Source: Amblyornis subalaris (Eukaryota; Chordata; Aves; Passeriformes; Ptilonorhynchidae). From it: a DNA stretch of 64,000 bases. Under the pieces are notes generated by a model. That model did no database searches and was not told the origin of the DNA. It saw only the letters and a program-made list of their open reading frames with translations. Below, piece by piece: positions 26,090 through 37,264 of this stretch (position 1 is its first letter; every line of letters begins with the position of its first letter). The position numbers and the translations under genes are program-made. The DNA is taken from NCBI GenBank assembly GCA_018881555.1, contig JACAXG010000202.1, positions 310,001 through 374,000 of the forward strand. The letters are read 5' to 3'.

Positions 26090-26285
26090 ACATCAATTAT
26101 TTATATAGCACCAATATTATTTTTGAATTCTCTCCAGTACCCTGTGAACACCAGCAACAACAGTGCCATGGGTTTTTTGTAATTTTTTACTCCTTTATTA
26201 TCTTCCTCCATTATTAAACTGAGACAGCAATCAGAAAAAAAAGCTGTCATCTTTGGGTGTGCCATGAGAAGTGAGCAGGGGAAGA
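26090..26285 (-). repeat. Ancient MIR/L2-type relic
   Basis: Read on the minus strand, the downstream half resembles the 'CTCAGTTT...ATAATG' part of MIR/L2 3' ends. On the plus strand this is CCATTATTAAACTGAGACAG at 26208-26227. The upstream half, still minus strand, contains GGTGCTATATAAATAATTG, matching the 'GGCGCTATATAA' tail. The order and orientation of both parts agree with one old antisense insertion. It is highly diverged and no target-site duplication is visible. Confidence 0.4.
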
Positions 26286-26788
26286 GCAGTTCCACTACCA
26301 CCGAGACAACTTGCACCAAAGCCTGACCCAACACACCCAATGCACCCATATTTCAGGTACATTTTACAGGGCATTGTACAGTTCAGCACATATTATATCC
26401 CAGCAATGTGTGTGTATACACAGGTGAAAGAAGAGCAGCTTTGATATTGATAGTGACAAAAAAAGGCACAGTCTGCATTTCCATGGGGTTCAACTTTTTA
26501 AAAATATTTATGAGGCAGTCACTGCTTTACATTTTTTTAGCTGAAAAAACATACAGGATAAATTATAGAGTGTTATCTGCAAATGGAGAATCAGCCCACT
26601 AGGATTAAATGATTGATCCACGTCACATAAAGGAAACTTCGGCAAAAGAAAGAAGTGACTTTTGGTCTCTATCTGATGCCAAAAAGCCGTTCTTACACCT
26701 TGGATCTAAACTGTATTTCCCAAAACAGGCAGAGTTGAGAATGGAAAAAAAAGAAATTACTGTATTTCATATACTGTAAGAGGCAGCA

Positions 26789-27190
26789 TTGGCCCCTGAC
26801 ATTGCTCTATTTGATCATTATGTGAATAGCTGGAGATATTTCCAAGCTGATACTAATGCAACCAGTAATATCATTCATAATCTGAGCTGTGAAAAATACC
26901 ACAAAAGTAAAAAAAAAAAATCAAAACCATCTTCAGTTAGTGATAGCTTGCAAATTTCATCATATAAACTGAAGTCTTTTTTTCATGGAAAAATACATTT
27001 GCAGTTGAGGAATGTTGCTGAGATTATCTTTTCAACATTGAACAGTGGGGAGGTTTGCAGAAGAATCTCTGCAAGTGCTTGTCAGACTAATATACAACAC
27101 AAAAGAATAGCAAGTACCACGGGTTTAGATTCCTGGTGTTTACTCACATTAATTAGATGTGAATCTTGTAAATTATTCAGCACTTCTTGA
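26789..27190 (+). other. 133-codon open frame of unknown status
   Basis: A frame of about 133 codons that opens without an ATG near its 5' end and closes at TGA 27188-27190. It is Lys/Ser-rich with an internal poly-Lys from an A-run. I see no Kozak start, recognised domain or convincing splice donor. An acceptor-like TTTGCAG lies at 26996-27002. It is probably chance or a low-stop conserved block. Confidence 0.1.
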
Positions 27191-27747
27191 GTTATATGTT
27201 ATCCTGAAGAAAGTGGCCCTGCAATTAAGTTAGAACACCAGCCATGGCAAACAATTAATACAAACTCTGCACGACCATGAAAGGTGCTGTGGTTTCCTTG
27301 GGGACAGCGTGGTGAGTGCCTCTTTGATATGGTAACACAGACAGCAGCAAAAGCAAGTGTCAAAATAATCTGCTTAGTAAAACCTTTCCAGGAAATCTAA
27401 ATAGAAGGCACTCTCCAACTACAGGATATAAATCAAATTTTCTAGATGATATTCATTACCATGGCAATGAGCAAATTCTGTACCCACAGTTAGCTCAGCC
27501 CTTCCAGTAGGACAAATAAGGAACATCTGCCATCATCCCTTTCCAGGGAAAGGGATGTGAGCAATCTCAGGGAATTTTTTCCTCCTACCACTCACTCAAA
27601 CATATGCACACATGGGCATAAATATAGAGATGCTGCTGTAGGCTCATCTAGGCAAAGACCAGCCAGAGAAATGCACTGCAGTCCTGCAAGTGCTTAGATC
27701 ACTTCTTCTGCAATGATCACCTCCCAGAAAGGCTCATTCTCTCCTAG

Positions 27748-27809
27748 ATGGAGATGCCAGGGAAGTAGAGTTTAGCCCAGAATTTCTGTGGCTTTTTGAA
27801 AAAGGACAG
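27748..27809 (+). CDS. Candidate 62-base internal exon, unknown product
   Basis: Bounded by a pyrimidine-rich acceptor (GCTCATTCTCTCCTAG) and a near-consensus donor (GACAG|GTAAGTAT). Of the three frames only one is open: after two leading bases it reads GDAREVEFSPEFLWLFEKGQ up to the donor. That means phase 1 in and phase 0 out. The donor is among the best in the window. The peptide is too short to assign, and no partner exon nearby is certain. Splice grammar is seen directly; coding is inferred. Confidence 0.25.
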
Positions 27810-27811
27810 GT

Positions 27812-29435
27812 AAGTATATAAAAAACCCCAAAACCTAAAAGAACTGTCTAAACCAACAGCCACCAAACAGGCTCCTTACTGAGACATATTCCTCTCCAAG
27901 GGGAAAATAGGAAGACTGGTGACAGAAAAGACACACATTTCAAACTGGGTGTGGAAGAAAAACTGTCATGAATCCTGCCCAGTGAAATTCCACAAACAGT
28001 AAATTTTCACATGCGGATTTACGTTGCTTAATTTAATGCATTCAACAATAAGTCTCCAAGCTGGGAGCTAGTCTTCCTGGGAATCTTGCAGAGAAAGAGG
28101 GTTGTCAAAAAAATGACCGAAAGTAAAACAGTGACTTACATTCCTACCTGGAGGTGGTCAGCCCCAGAGCTCTTTTCCTTTTAACTGCACAATTTTCACC
28201 TCCCACATTATTCAACATATATTTACCACTTTCCAAAATCAATACTCCTCAATTTGGAGGCAGCTGCCTCTTTTCATAAACAAGCGGTGTGCTTCCCTTG
28301 ATAGGAAACCAGTTGTTTGTGTCACCAAATCTGGTAGATGTCTCCAGGCACTGAATTTCTACAAATATTGCCAAAACACAAGGCTGGGTGGAGGAGAGAG
28401 CCCCTCTTGCACCACATGCTGAGCCATGAGCAGCAGCTTTTCCAGGACACTGGGGATCCACACACAAACTCCACCTCAAAAGCAAACCCATGAGAAGCCA
28501 GGGGTTGTTTTTTGCTGTTGAGAAACCCACTGCAAACAACAGAGCTTGACTCTTCCTCCACAAAGAGAAGAAACGAAAATCAAACCTCACATCAAATCTG
28601 GACACTCTGCCTTGCTTTATCTTATAGATTCTTTTTTATTTCCTTGTACACAATGAATTCTGCCTTTCAGTTACCCAGGATTATTTATTTCAAACAGTGC
28701 TGCCTGTCTGAAGTAACACAGCCCAATGAGAACGTCAATGCCTATTTCCAAAGAACTTAGTGAGCACAGACTTACTTGACAATAAAATGTCTCCCAGCTA
28801 ACCTTAAAACTTGGAATGAGATCTGATTGAGCTGTGATTTATTTTATACGGCACTTCATCTCAAAAAAAAAAACAGAAAGGAAAAGAAAGGAAACAAACC
28901 TAGAAAAGGTTGGAAATACAGCAATATTTTCCATAGTATTCATTTGACATAAAAAAGAAAAAAATTTATTTGGCTCTAAACTAAAAATGTTTGTTTGGCT
29001 TCAAAATTAAGTATTTCTGGTTGTGTGTGTGTGTTGTGAAGAAGGATGGGACAGAAAGTTTCCAATTTCTTTTTCGTTATTTATTCATATTTTACCGAAA
29101 AATGCCATTTCCAGAGTGATAGTCAAAACCTAGGTTTAAAAGATTTGAAAATAAAGATTTTCTTCCTAGAGGATGATTTCAGCTTTCTTGAAATGAAACA
29201 TTTAATTTCCATGTGTGCAGAAGGGGAAAGACTCACTTTCATTCACCTAATCCTGGCCAGGTGAACCAAGAGNACTCCATCCAGAGCCCTGCAGATTGCT
29301 ACATTTTCTCTCCCTCAAAAAAAAAAAAATAAAATTGGAACAAAACCATCTCCTCTTTAGCAGTCTGTGGAACAAGCCAACAGTGCAGTAATGTAGCTGA
29401 ACAAATTGAAGAAATTTTCTTAGGAGATTCAATTT
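27812..29435. other. Non-coding stretch with (TG)6
   Basis: No supported gene. A 118-codon minus-strand frame at 28249-28605 has no ATG-context or donor support. A (TG)6 run lies at 29022-29033, and A-runs occur near 28862 and 29317-29329. Confidence 0.5.
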
Positions 29436-29439
29436 TCAG

Positions 29440-29808
29440 TTAATATCTCCTCTCTCTACCCTGCCTATACTCAATAAGCACTTGAGGATGAAGAATACAA
29501 TGCTGCCGTTTAGTTCCTTTTGCCTTTGTTTTCAGCTTCACTGCCCTGGCTCCCTTGGCAAGAGATCTGCCTACTTCTTCCATAAAGACATCACCTCTCA
29601 GGAAGGACACAGAAAAGCCATTTGCCATCCCAAAGGGGTCTGTATCTGGTATCCACTGTTGTCTCACTGCTATATCCCACATTAAATGCAAGTTATCAGC
29701 TGCCATGGTTTTTTTTCCTTTTTTTCCACAGCCTGTGCCTTCCTGGGGCACAGTGAGAGGACAGGACTCTTGTACTCCTAGGAGCGATGAAAGGACTTGA
29801 TGGGACAT
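29440..29808 (-). other. 122-codon ORF with strong internal Kozak ATG
   Basis: A minus-strand frame from an ATG at 29808 to TAA at 29440. An internal ATG at 29706-29704 sits in a perfect ACCATGG context and would give an 88-residue protein starting MAADNLHLMWDIAVRQQW. Its C-terminal part is basic (for example KLKTKAKGTKRQ). I recognise no family, and no promoter, intron boundary or poly-A signal is evident on this strand. It may be a small ORF, part of an unspliced RNA, or chance. Confidence 0.15.
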
Positions 29809-30028
29809 TCAGAGCTCTTTAAGGTTGCAGGCTTCTTCAGCTCCACAAAACTGTAAATATTTTTACCCCTGGATTTCTACAGAAGTTCCTTATCATGTTC
29901 ATTCCTGTCAGAATTGCTCAGCTCGCTGCTGTCTGAGAATGGATGAATGCAAGAGCTTTCTACTACTTTTCAAAGTTATCCTCCTGGGTGAAAACAGATC
30001 TCCTTGTCTTCCTCTGACATTTCAATAG

Positions 30029-30303
30029 CTGGAGTTGAATCTGCAAAGCCTCTGAAAAATCAGTTCATTTCAACTACTCAACCAAAAGACTGGAAACTTT
30101 TTGAGGATTATCCCTCAAAATTATTTGAGGATTATACCATGGGGTTTAGGTTTTTCTCCTCAGTCTTCAAGAATTTTTCTCCAAAAGAACTCCCTTTCCC
30201 TTTCCACCTCATGTGTTTTCTTTCATCTGAGCTATGCAGCAGAGACAAATCTACAGCTTCCTCCATTCCTATGTTTCATATTCACTTCCAGAAGGAAATT
30301 TGA
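30029..30303 (+). CDS. Candidate terminal exon, unknown product
   Basis: A good acceptor (TTGTCTTCCTCTGACATTTCAATAG) is followed by two bases and an open frame to TGA at 30301-30303, about 90 codons. The peptide starts GVESAKPLKNQFISTTQPK and holds a short internal duplication (KLFEDYPS then KLFEDYTM). It ends near HIHFQKEI. Only an ATTAAA-type hexamer follows, near 30464. An overlapping frame (30101-30439) is also open, which weakens the case. No known protein is recognised. Confidence 0.2.
30094..30141 (+). repeat. Two-copy 24-base tandem duplication
   Basis: Two adjacent 24-base units match at about 18 of 24 positions and share TTTGAGGATTAT. It is in frame with the 30029 exon candidate and yields the repeated KLFEDY peptide. 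It is probably a local slippage duplication. Confidence 0.6.
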
Positions 30304-30439
30304 TACTCTGCTGGTTGTGTTTAATATTATTTCATGTGCTCTGCCTTGGAGGGGAGCAATGTTGGTAAAACCTCTGAGTAGACAGAATTTGATTTTTCAG
30401 CCACCTCCACAAGAGCCTGACCCAAACAATTATTGGTAG

Positions 30440-33400
30440 CAATAATGCAAATCAAAGAAGCTGCATTAAATTGTTTATCTGCTGTTACATTGCTTCCTTG
30501 CTTTACATAAAGACTGATAAAATTAGAGGTTTTTTATATCAGTTTTCTCAAGGTGATGACCTGGATCAGGAAACATGAACTCCACCCAAAATGTCGAGAT
30601 TTCCAAAGCTCTCAACATTTTTTACTTAGAAGAAAAGGAAGCCAAAGACAAAAAGAGCAGGATTTGGAGATGCTATTCAGGGTAAAGATATGAATCTGGT
30701 TCCCCCATGGCTCAGTTTGAATATCCTGGGCTCCAAGCTAGCATCTGTTCCAAGATCTTCCTCCTGTCAACTGATATGTTTCCACAAAAAGTTTTCATTT
30801 TGATGAATTTGCCAAGGAGACAGTTCTGCTGAAAGTGCCTCTACTGAGTTTGTGTTCATCTCCATGGTAATTCACATGTTCCTGGTTTCCATGCTGGCAC
30901 TTTTTTTGTGCATCCAACAGTAGAACCCACTGCTACAGAAACTATTCCATCTGACCCCAAAGCCGGAACGCTCCAGAGCTACCATTTGCTCTTCAAAAGT
31001 CAGAGCTCTTCTCTAGAGGAGTCTAAGGATATTTAGCTAAACCTGGAGGCCTGTGACCCATCACCCCTTCTGAGCCTGGTGTTGGGACATGCTGGGGTCT
31101 GTCAAGTGTCAGGGAGCGGACTGAGCAGGCTGAACTCTGAATCGTGGCATGGAAAATAATAATAAAACTGTCCAGTTTCCCACCTGCTCCTGGGCCCAGA
31201 AGGTTGTACTGCAGGAGCAGCGTGCTGCTTGCTATTCCGCAGTGAGCAAACAGCAGCTGAAGGCACCACCTCAGCCAGTGACACCAGTTCAAACAGAAAA
31301 GACCTGTCACAAATCAGGAAGGATAATGCCACTCCGGGCAGTTATTACCCAGAAAGGAAAGGAAATAATGATTTCCAAGCAACAGTGGCAAAAAGATTAA
31401 AAGACAGAACCACCGCCAGCAAAAGAAGGCAACTGAATTCCAACCCAACCCCAGCCGACCCAGCTGCTTCCCCAAAGTAGCGACAATCCTGGTTCTTGCT
31501 GTGTCCTTCCCGTTTGCCCTTTGCCATGCCCCAGCGCACAGGGATGTGCAAATTAAACTGCAAAGCTGTGCAGGAAGCATCAGCAGGCCTGTGCCCATCA
31601 CACAGCCAGGCACCTCTGCCAAAGGACCCAGCTCAAATGTCACACAGAGCCCTCTCTTCCTCACAACTGCTCCTGGCACCCAGGGCCGATCAAACACCAG
31701 TGAGGAGCGCCAGGAGCTACACAAAGCAAATCCAATGCGACTAAAAAGCTTTCAAATGCACTAAGATAATGCCAGGGAATGTCCAGAAAATCTGGCAAAC
31801 TGAGCAAAGGGCACTGTCCCATCCCTTCAGCTTTGCATGTAGGTTCAGAACCTTCTGGAACTCCTGTGAAACAAATTACATATTGAAACAAAATCTGTAT
31901 TTAGAAGGTTTACAAGTAGATATTAATCAACATGTAAGCTATTAATGATGATTCATTGACTTCAAAACAGAAAAAAAATGCTGTGTCTGCACTTCTAAAG
32001 GATATTTCCAAGAGCCCTGGATGACGGGAACAGTTTTCACCATTACTATATTTTCACTGCCAAAAGCTAAACTGAATGTTTGATGATACAGTAGGAAATA
32101 AAAAAATATAAAAGCCAAGAAATAATAAAACCCAGGGAAATAGATACCCATCCAAGAGTTCTACCAAAATAACACCCCTTAAATTACATTAAGATGCTTA
32201 CAACTAGGACAAGAATATAATGTATCCACACATTAAATCAACTTAATGCATGCAGAGCAAAAGATCTTCTCTCTGAGCTTCATACCAGACAGGACAAAGA
32301 TTTGAAATGAGTAGCAAATAGCTGCAATTTTTGCTTTTAGCAGTCCTCTTTCCCTCCCTCTAAACATTCCTCTTCTAAACAAAAACCTCTAAATTCTTTT
32401 GACTGGCAGATCACACATCACAGCGAGTCAATAGAAATGTTTGCTTTCTGCTGTTATCTTTCCTTCTACAAAGTGCAGAGCCAGAACGCTGGATTCAGTT
32501 ATGAAAATAAATGCATCACTTCTTAATGTGTGACTAAAGCATAAAGGAGTTTAATACCAGACACCAGCAAAATATACAGTGAGGGTTTAGTCATGCACTT
32601 TGATACACACAAATCAAAAAGGCTCTATCTAGAGGCTATTACAACATGCTGCGTGGTGAGAAGTTGTCAAACCTCAAAACACGGAATCAAGGCCCCAAAA
32701 CAAAACAGACACAAATGATAGGAGAGTAGAAAAAGATGCAAGATATTTGCAGCGGAACCAAAGAGAAGTTGCCTGTTTCAACACAAATATGTAACAATAC
32801 TCAAAGGAAGACAAAAAAATAAAGAAAGAAAAAGAAAGGCCTGGCTATTCTTCTGGTCCATCGTGCTGCAAAAATGACACTGGCACAGCATTCAAAATCT
32901 CCAATGTTTTTTATGTGCATTCTGGCTAAGACTAATACCTGCAGTAAGACTACTTTGAGCAAGACTGGAGACCCTGCAGTATGACACACTTGCAGAGCTA
33001 AGGAGCAATAGCACCTACAAACTGGATCACTATTGGTTTTAACTCCAAGAATTGTACCCTACAGGCTGGTAGGTTAAATAAAGGAAATGGCACTCCCTTC
33101 CTCCAGATACCGGTGGTGATGACTACACGCAGCATTTCTTATTTAAATTACATACAACTTGCGTGTGTAAGGGATTTTGAAAGTAGGCCAGTAACAAACA
33201 TTAAAGCATCAGGCTCACTTATTATACCTGATAACTGAAGTGGCAGTAAACAGCACAGATGATTAAAGGCATACAGGTTACAGGAGCATTAAGGAGAAAT
33301 TGAGATTACAGTTTAATTTTATTAAGGTGTTATGAACACTGGCTTTATCAAGGGAACCAATTTTGTGCATTTCATTCAGCATGTGTCTGGACCAGACAGG

Positions 33401-33875
33401 GAAACAAACACCATGATCAGAGCAAGTACAGCATAGATTTTACAGGAACATGGGAATTGCACTGTGCTTCACTCAGCATTAGAGTTAAGAACACGAGAGC
33501 TGCAAATGAAACACACTGCAAAATTACTTTTCATGAGCATGGATGTATAAATCTCTGGGACATGATTGCCATCTCTGAAAACCACAACCAGCCTGAAACA
33601 GCCACTGGAGCTCAGACAGCACTTCCCAAGCCCAGAACACCCAGCCCTGCACCACTGCTGCGTGAGACCCGCTGAGACCCCAGTGACTTCTCACAGACTG
33701 TGGCTCTCCCTTCCCTCGTTCCCCTGCGAGCAGCCCTCGAGGCAGGACTGTCACAAAACAGACACAGCAGAAACAGCAGCGCTAGGAAATCAGTGTTTCT
33801 GTCACTCCTAATGTAAGTCCTGAAACTACACGGTCTTCTAAATGGCAGAGGAAAACAGCTGGCAGCCCTCACTCC
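30440..33875. other. Non-coding stretch
   Basis: No supported gene. A GC-richer segment at about 31020-31720 contains overlapping open frames of up to 136 codons on both strands. This reflects few AT-rich stops rather than coding. No repeat is recognised. Confidence 0.5.
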
Positions 33876-33879
33876 CAGC

Positions 33880-34200
33880 CTGAGNCGGAACGCAGGAGTC
33901 AGAGCATCTCCGACCCGTGGGGCAGCAAACCCTCCCTGGGCAGAGGCACCCACGTCCCTCCACAGCCAGAGGTGTCACACGGGGGAGCAACCAAAATTCA
34001 TCATACACAAAGTAAGGCCCAGAGTGCAGCTGATTTATATGGAAATGGAAGCACACGCGCTTATCGTCTGGTGAATCTGATGTTTGCATCAGTCGTCTCC
34101 ACAGACGTGTAACTGCCTGAGCACCATGGACAGCAACCTGCTTTTCACCGCCTCGCGTCTGTCTGCTGAGGGACTCGAAGCAGAAAAGCAGCGCTCAGCA
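33880..34200. promoter_or_regulatory. CpG-enriched patch
   Basis: I count about 16 CpG dinucleotides in roughly 310 bases, at a GC content clearly above the surrounding DNA. CpG is otherwise sparse in this window. It would be a weak, short CpG island. It directly precedes and overlaps a strong-Kozak small ORF (34126), so a promoter is conceivable. I see no TATA box or initiator that decides the matter. Confidence 0.3.
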
Positions 34201-34338
34201 CNCCACCAAGACATCTTGGAGAGTGAGAGGGATGTTAATATAGTCTGCTCTTTACTCCNATTTAACCTGTTAGATTTATCTGAGGAGAAGTGTTCAAAGC
34301 AAGATCACACAGGGAACAGCCCATGCCTGTCCCACTGA
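34126..34338 (+). CDS. Candidate 70-residue small ORF
   Basis: The ATG at 34126 lies in a consensus Kozak context (GCACCATGG: A at -3, G at +4). It opens a 70-codon frame ending in TGA at 34336-34338. The peptide begins MDSNLLFTASRLSAEGLEAE and continues with an acidic helix-like stretch (HQDILESERDVN), then LLDLSEEK. Two codons contain N. AATAAA follows at once at 34342-34347, then a G/T-rich run, giving a compact start-ORF-polyA arrangement downstream of a CpG-enriched patch. No family is recognised. It could be a small-ORF gene, a 3' end of an RNA, or coincidence. Confidence 0.25.
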   Translation: MDSNLLFTASRLSAEGLEAEKQRSAXHQDILESERDVNIVCSLLXFNLLDLSEEKCSKQDHTGNSPCLSH

Positions 34339-34341
34339 GCT

Positions 34342-34347
34342 AATAAA
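34342..34347 (+). terminator. AATAAA polyadenylation hexamer
   Basis: A canonical hexamer four bases after the TGA of the small ORF, followed by GAGGTTTGTG. It is supportive only. Confidence 0.25.
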
Positions 34348-34349
34348 AA

Positions 34350-37165
34350 AGAGGTTTGTGATTNCATGACCATATTTGTTCCATTCAGCCTCTTTCAGGT
34401 TTTGTGGCAAAATAATGTGACATCTTTTCCGAAAAAACAGGCGATAATAAGAAAGTAAGTGACACTCTCAATACCCCATGAAGCACAAAATATCAGAAGC
34501 CAATAAAGAACTCATAATACATACTTCATAGTCCCACACACTGCCTATCCCCCTTATCCTGCACTTCTCACTTCAAAGCAGCTTAAAATACCTCCCTGAC
34601 TGAAAATAATTTCCAGACTTTGCACAGAGATTATTTCACCCATCAGTAAAAGGCAGTCATTTCTGAAGTAGCATTTAACAGCNCACAGCAGCCTGGAACA
34701 AAAGGTGAAGAATAACTTATTTAAATGAAATGTGGGAGGAAATCTAGAAAGGCAGAACTTTCCTTTCGAAATTAGCTTAGGATATTCAGTTAAAAAAATT
34801 CTGCACATTGTGAAAATTACAACAAGTCGTTGAAAGAACAAGATCTGAGATGTTTCACGAGTTGATCAGTCCATCTCCCCCCACCATCCTGATATAGCAA
34901 CTGCATATTAACTCCACTGCTGAAGGTTTTTAGCTGGAAAGCCACCAACTGCAGCAATTCCTGGGCAACCCCTCATCCTATACTGACCAGGCTAATTCAA
35001 ATAGCCCGAGGCAATCAGGCAAAGGCAATGCAAAGTACAGCAAGACTGTCATTTATATGGCAGTTCTTNAGCAAATTAAAGATCTCCCCACCCAACCATG
35101 AGCTTGCTGACCTGCAGCAAAGGCCTGTGGTTTCTTTTTGGGAAGCTATTTGTCATGTTGAAATGTGTCCTGGATTCTAGCATGTCCTTCTCAGCACAGG
35201 TGTGGGAGCACACTGTGGACAGCTGTCTGGCCTGAGAATCCTTCCCATAATGAACACACTCACTGCACNCAACTTTTTCAGCAGTCTGGAGTCATTCCTG
35301 TCTTCCCTGTATCCCTACTGAGAGATTCTTGTTAAGCGATGCAGCTCCTAGGCTGCTGAGGGGCTTTGCTGCTCACCCCACTGCACACAGACATTTTTGT
35401 TAAAGGCCCTCTCTGGGCCAGGACCCAGGGGTGGGTGTCACATCCTCTGAGACATTCCCAGCCCTGCTAATGCAGGAACCACCCAGATCCAGCAGAGAAG
35501 GGGAAGGCACAGAGCTCCCGGGCACCACAGGCTCCCAGTGAAGCAGCTCTCATGGCCTCCCAGGACCAGACATCCATGAAGGTCCAGTCCTTGCCTGCAG
35601 ACCAGCGATGGGAGGNAACACACTGTGAAAGGTTCCAGGATGAAATTCCATCACACAAAAAAGAGAAGAGAAGCACAACTTTTGGACATTACAGCTAATG
35701 GCACAAAGTACATGAAAACTGCAGCAAATGGGCGATCACCTGACATGAAAACAACAGCTTTATTTTCTCTATGAAGTCTCTGCATTGTCAGTATTTGAAT
35801 GGCAAAGCCAAGGAAGGGAAAGCTCTTCCTNGCAGTGGCAGTTTCTATGGCACCCAGACAAGTGTCCATGCTGTCATTTCAGGATTCTCTGCCTCTCTTC
35901 TGTTACGTGGGGGTTTGTGGCGCGGTGAGGAGTTGCAGGGTGCAGTGGTGGGCGCTTCCTGTCAGCTTGCACAGCTTCCCACAGCCAGGCAGCACGGAGG
36001 GGGCTGCTTGGGATTGTATCCCATGAAANCTGGAGCTACTTCAGGGCAATTTTAGGGCAGAGTGAAAGACAGTTTAAATTATTACTCTGTTAACAGGAAT
36101 AGATGTCTTCTTAAAGATGTTCACAGATATCCAATCTAGAAATATTTTTATACAAAAAAAAAGTTAAAAAAAAAACCCCAAAGCAATAACATTCTTCTCA
36201 GTCTTTGCTTATCCTGGATATTCTCAAAGGTAATTACCCTTCGAAAAAAAAAAGTCATTTATCGAGGTTTTCCCCTCCCAACTAATTTATCCTGACTGCT
36301 CTTGCAATGAAATTAAAATCTCTTTCTCTACTTAGGATTTAAAATAATCTATTGCCTGAAACCAGCCATCAGAAATCCACATTATAATTTTGCTTGAAGA
36401 GTAAAGAGGACTAGATAAAGAGAGATAAGTCCCTTCTTTGAGATACAATTATCTTTCATAGCTTAAAAAGAAAAGAACAATGGTGTAAGAAATCATATAC
36501 TATACATGATGAAATACTGCGACATGAAAATCAGCCTGTAACAAAAACCCACTCCAGAGAATACTCCTGAGTGCCAATATCATCACTTTCTCACACNATC
36601 AGAATTCAGTATTTGTGCATTCCTCCACACCAGGTGTTAACTATTCTATGTAAATCTGCTGATGTTTCTCTCTTGCAGAAATAACAAAAAGATCACTTCA
36701 TTGGCAGCCTCAGGAAGGAACTACAATCCCAGGTTATAATGTTGCAAGTTAATTTTATTACTTTCATCACTGGAATATAATATTATTTTATATTAATACT
36801 TTTTGCCTTGTGTCAAAGCCTGGACTCTTTTCACATAAAAAAATAACAGCTGGAGAGTTGTTATAGCCAAAATAACTCTAACATAACTGTGATGACNAGA
36901 TAAACATCACAAATCACTTTTTTATACAATCTTTATGTGTATGTTCTTTATATCAAGACTTTCCCGACCTTGTCTTAGCTTGGGCAATTCTCTCGGCCTC
37001 TAATAGGGAATCCTTTTATTTAACTTTAATATGACATTAGAAAACTTGAGCAGCCATCAAATGGTGATCTACATGACTGGCTTTACTGTAAGAATGTGTC
37101 CANGTAGAACATCATTTAGTAGCTCCACATAATGAAACTTCGAGTGATGCAAACATAGCATCACT
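34350..37165. other. Non-coding stretch
   Basis: No supported gene. A-rich runs occur near 36155-36180 and 36245. Nothing else is identifiable. Confidence 0.6.
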
Positions 37166-37167
37166 TC

Positions 37168-37262
37168 AAAATCACAGAAACAAAAAAACAGTTTGAAGGA
37201 GTTTTTAAAGGTCTCCAACCCACCCTCCTGTAGAAAAACACCTACCTGGCTGGGGTAGGAAA
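37168..37262 (-). mobile_element. CR1-type LINE 3' end, degraded
   Basis: On the plus strand the segment shows the order AATCACAGAA, TTTGAAGGA, TTTTTAAAGGTC, TCCAACCCACCCTCCTG, ACACCTACC. This follows the reverse complement of the avian CR1 3' untranslated end ('AATCACAGAAT...TTTGGGTTGGAAGGGACCTTAAAGGTCATCTAGTCCAACCCCCCTG...ACACCTTCC'). Divergence is high and there is no open frame, so this is an old, 5'-truncated antisense copy. The comparison is to a remembered consensus. Confidence 0.5.
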
Positions 37263-37264
37263 AA

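Noticed and set aside
28249..28605. Minus-strand 118-codon frame
   Set aside because: No ATG in good context, no donor of quality and no family resemblance.
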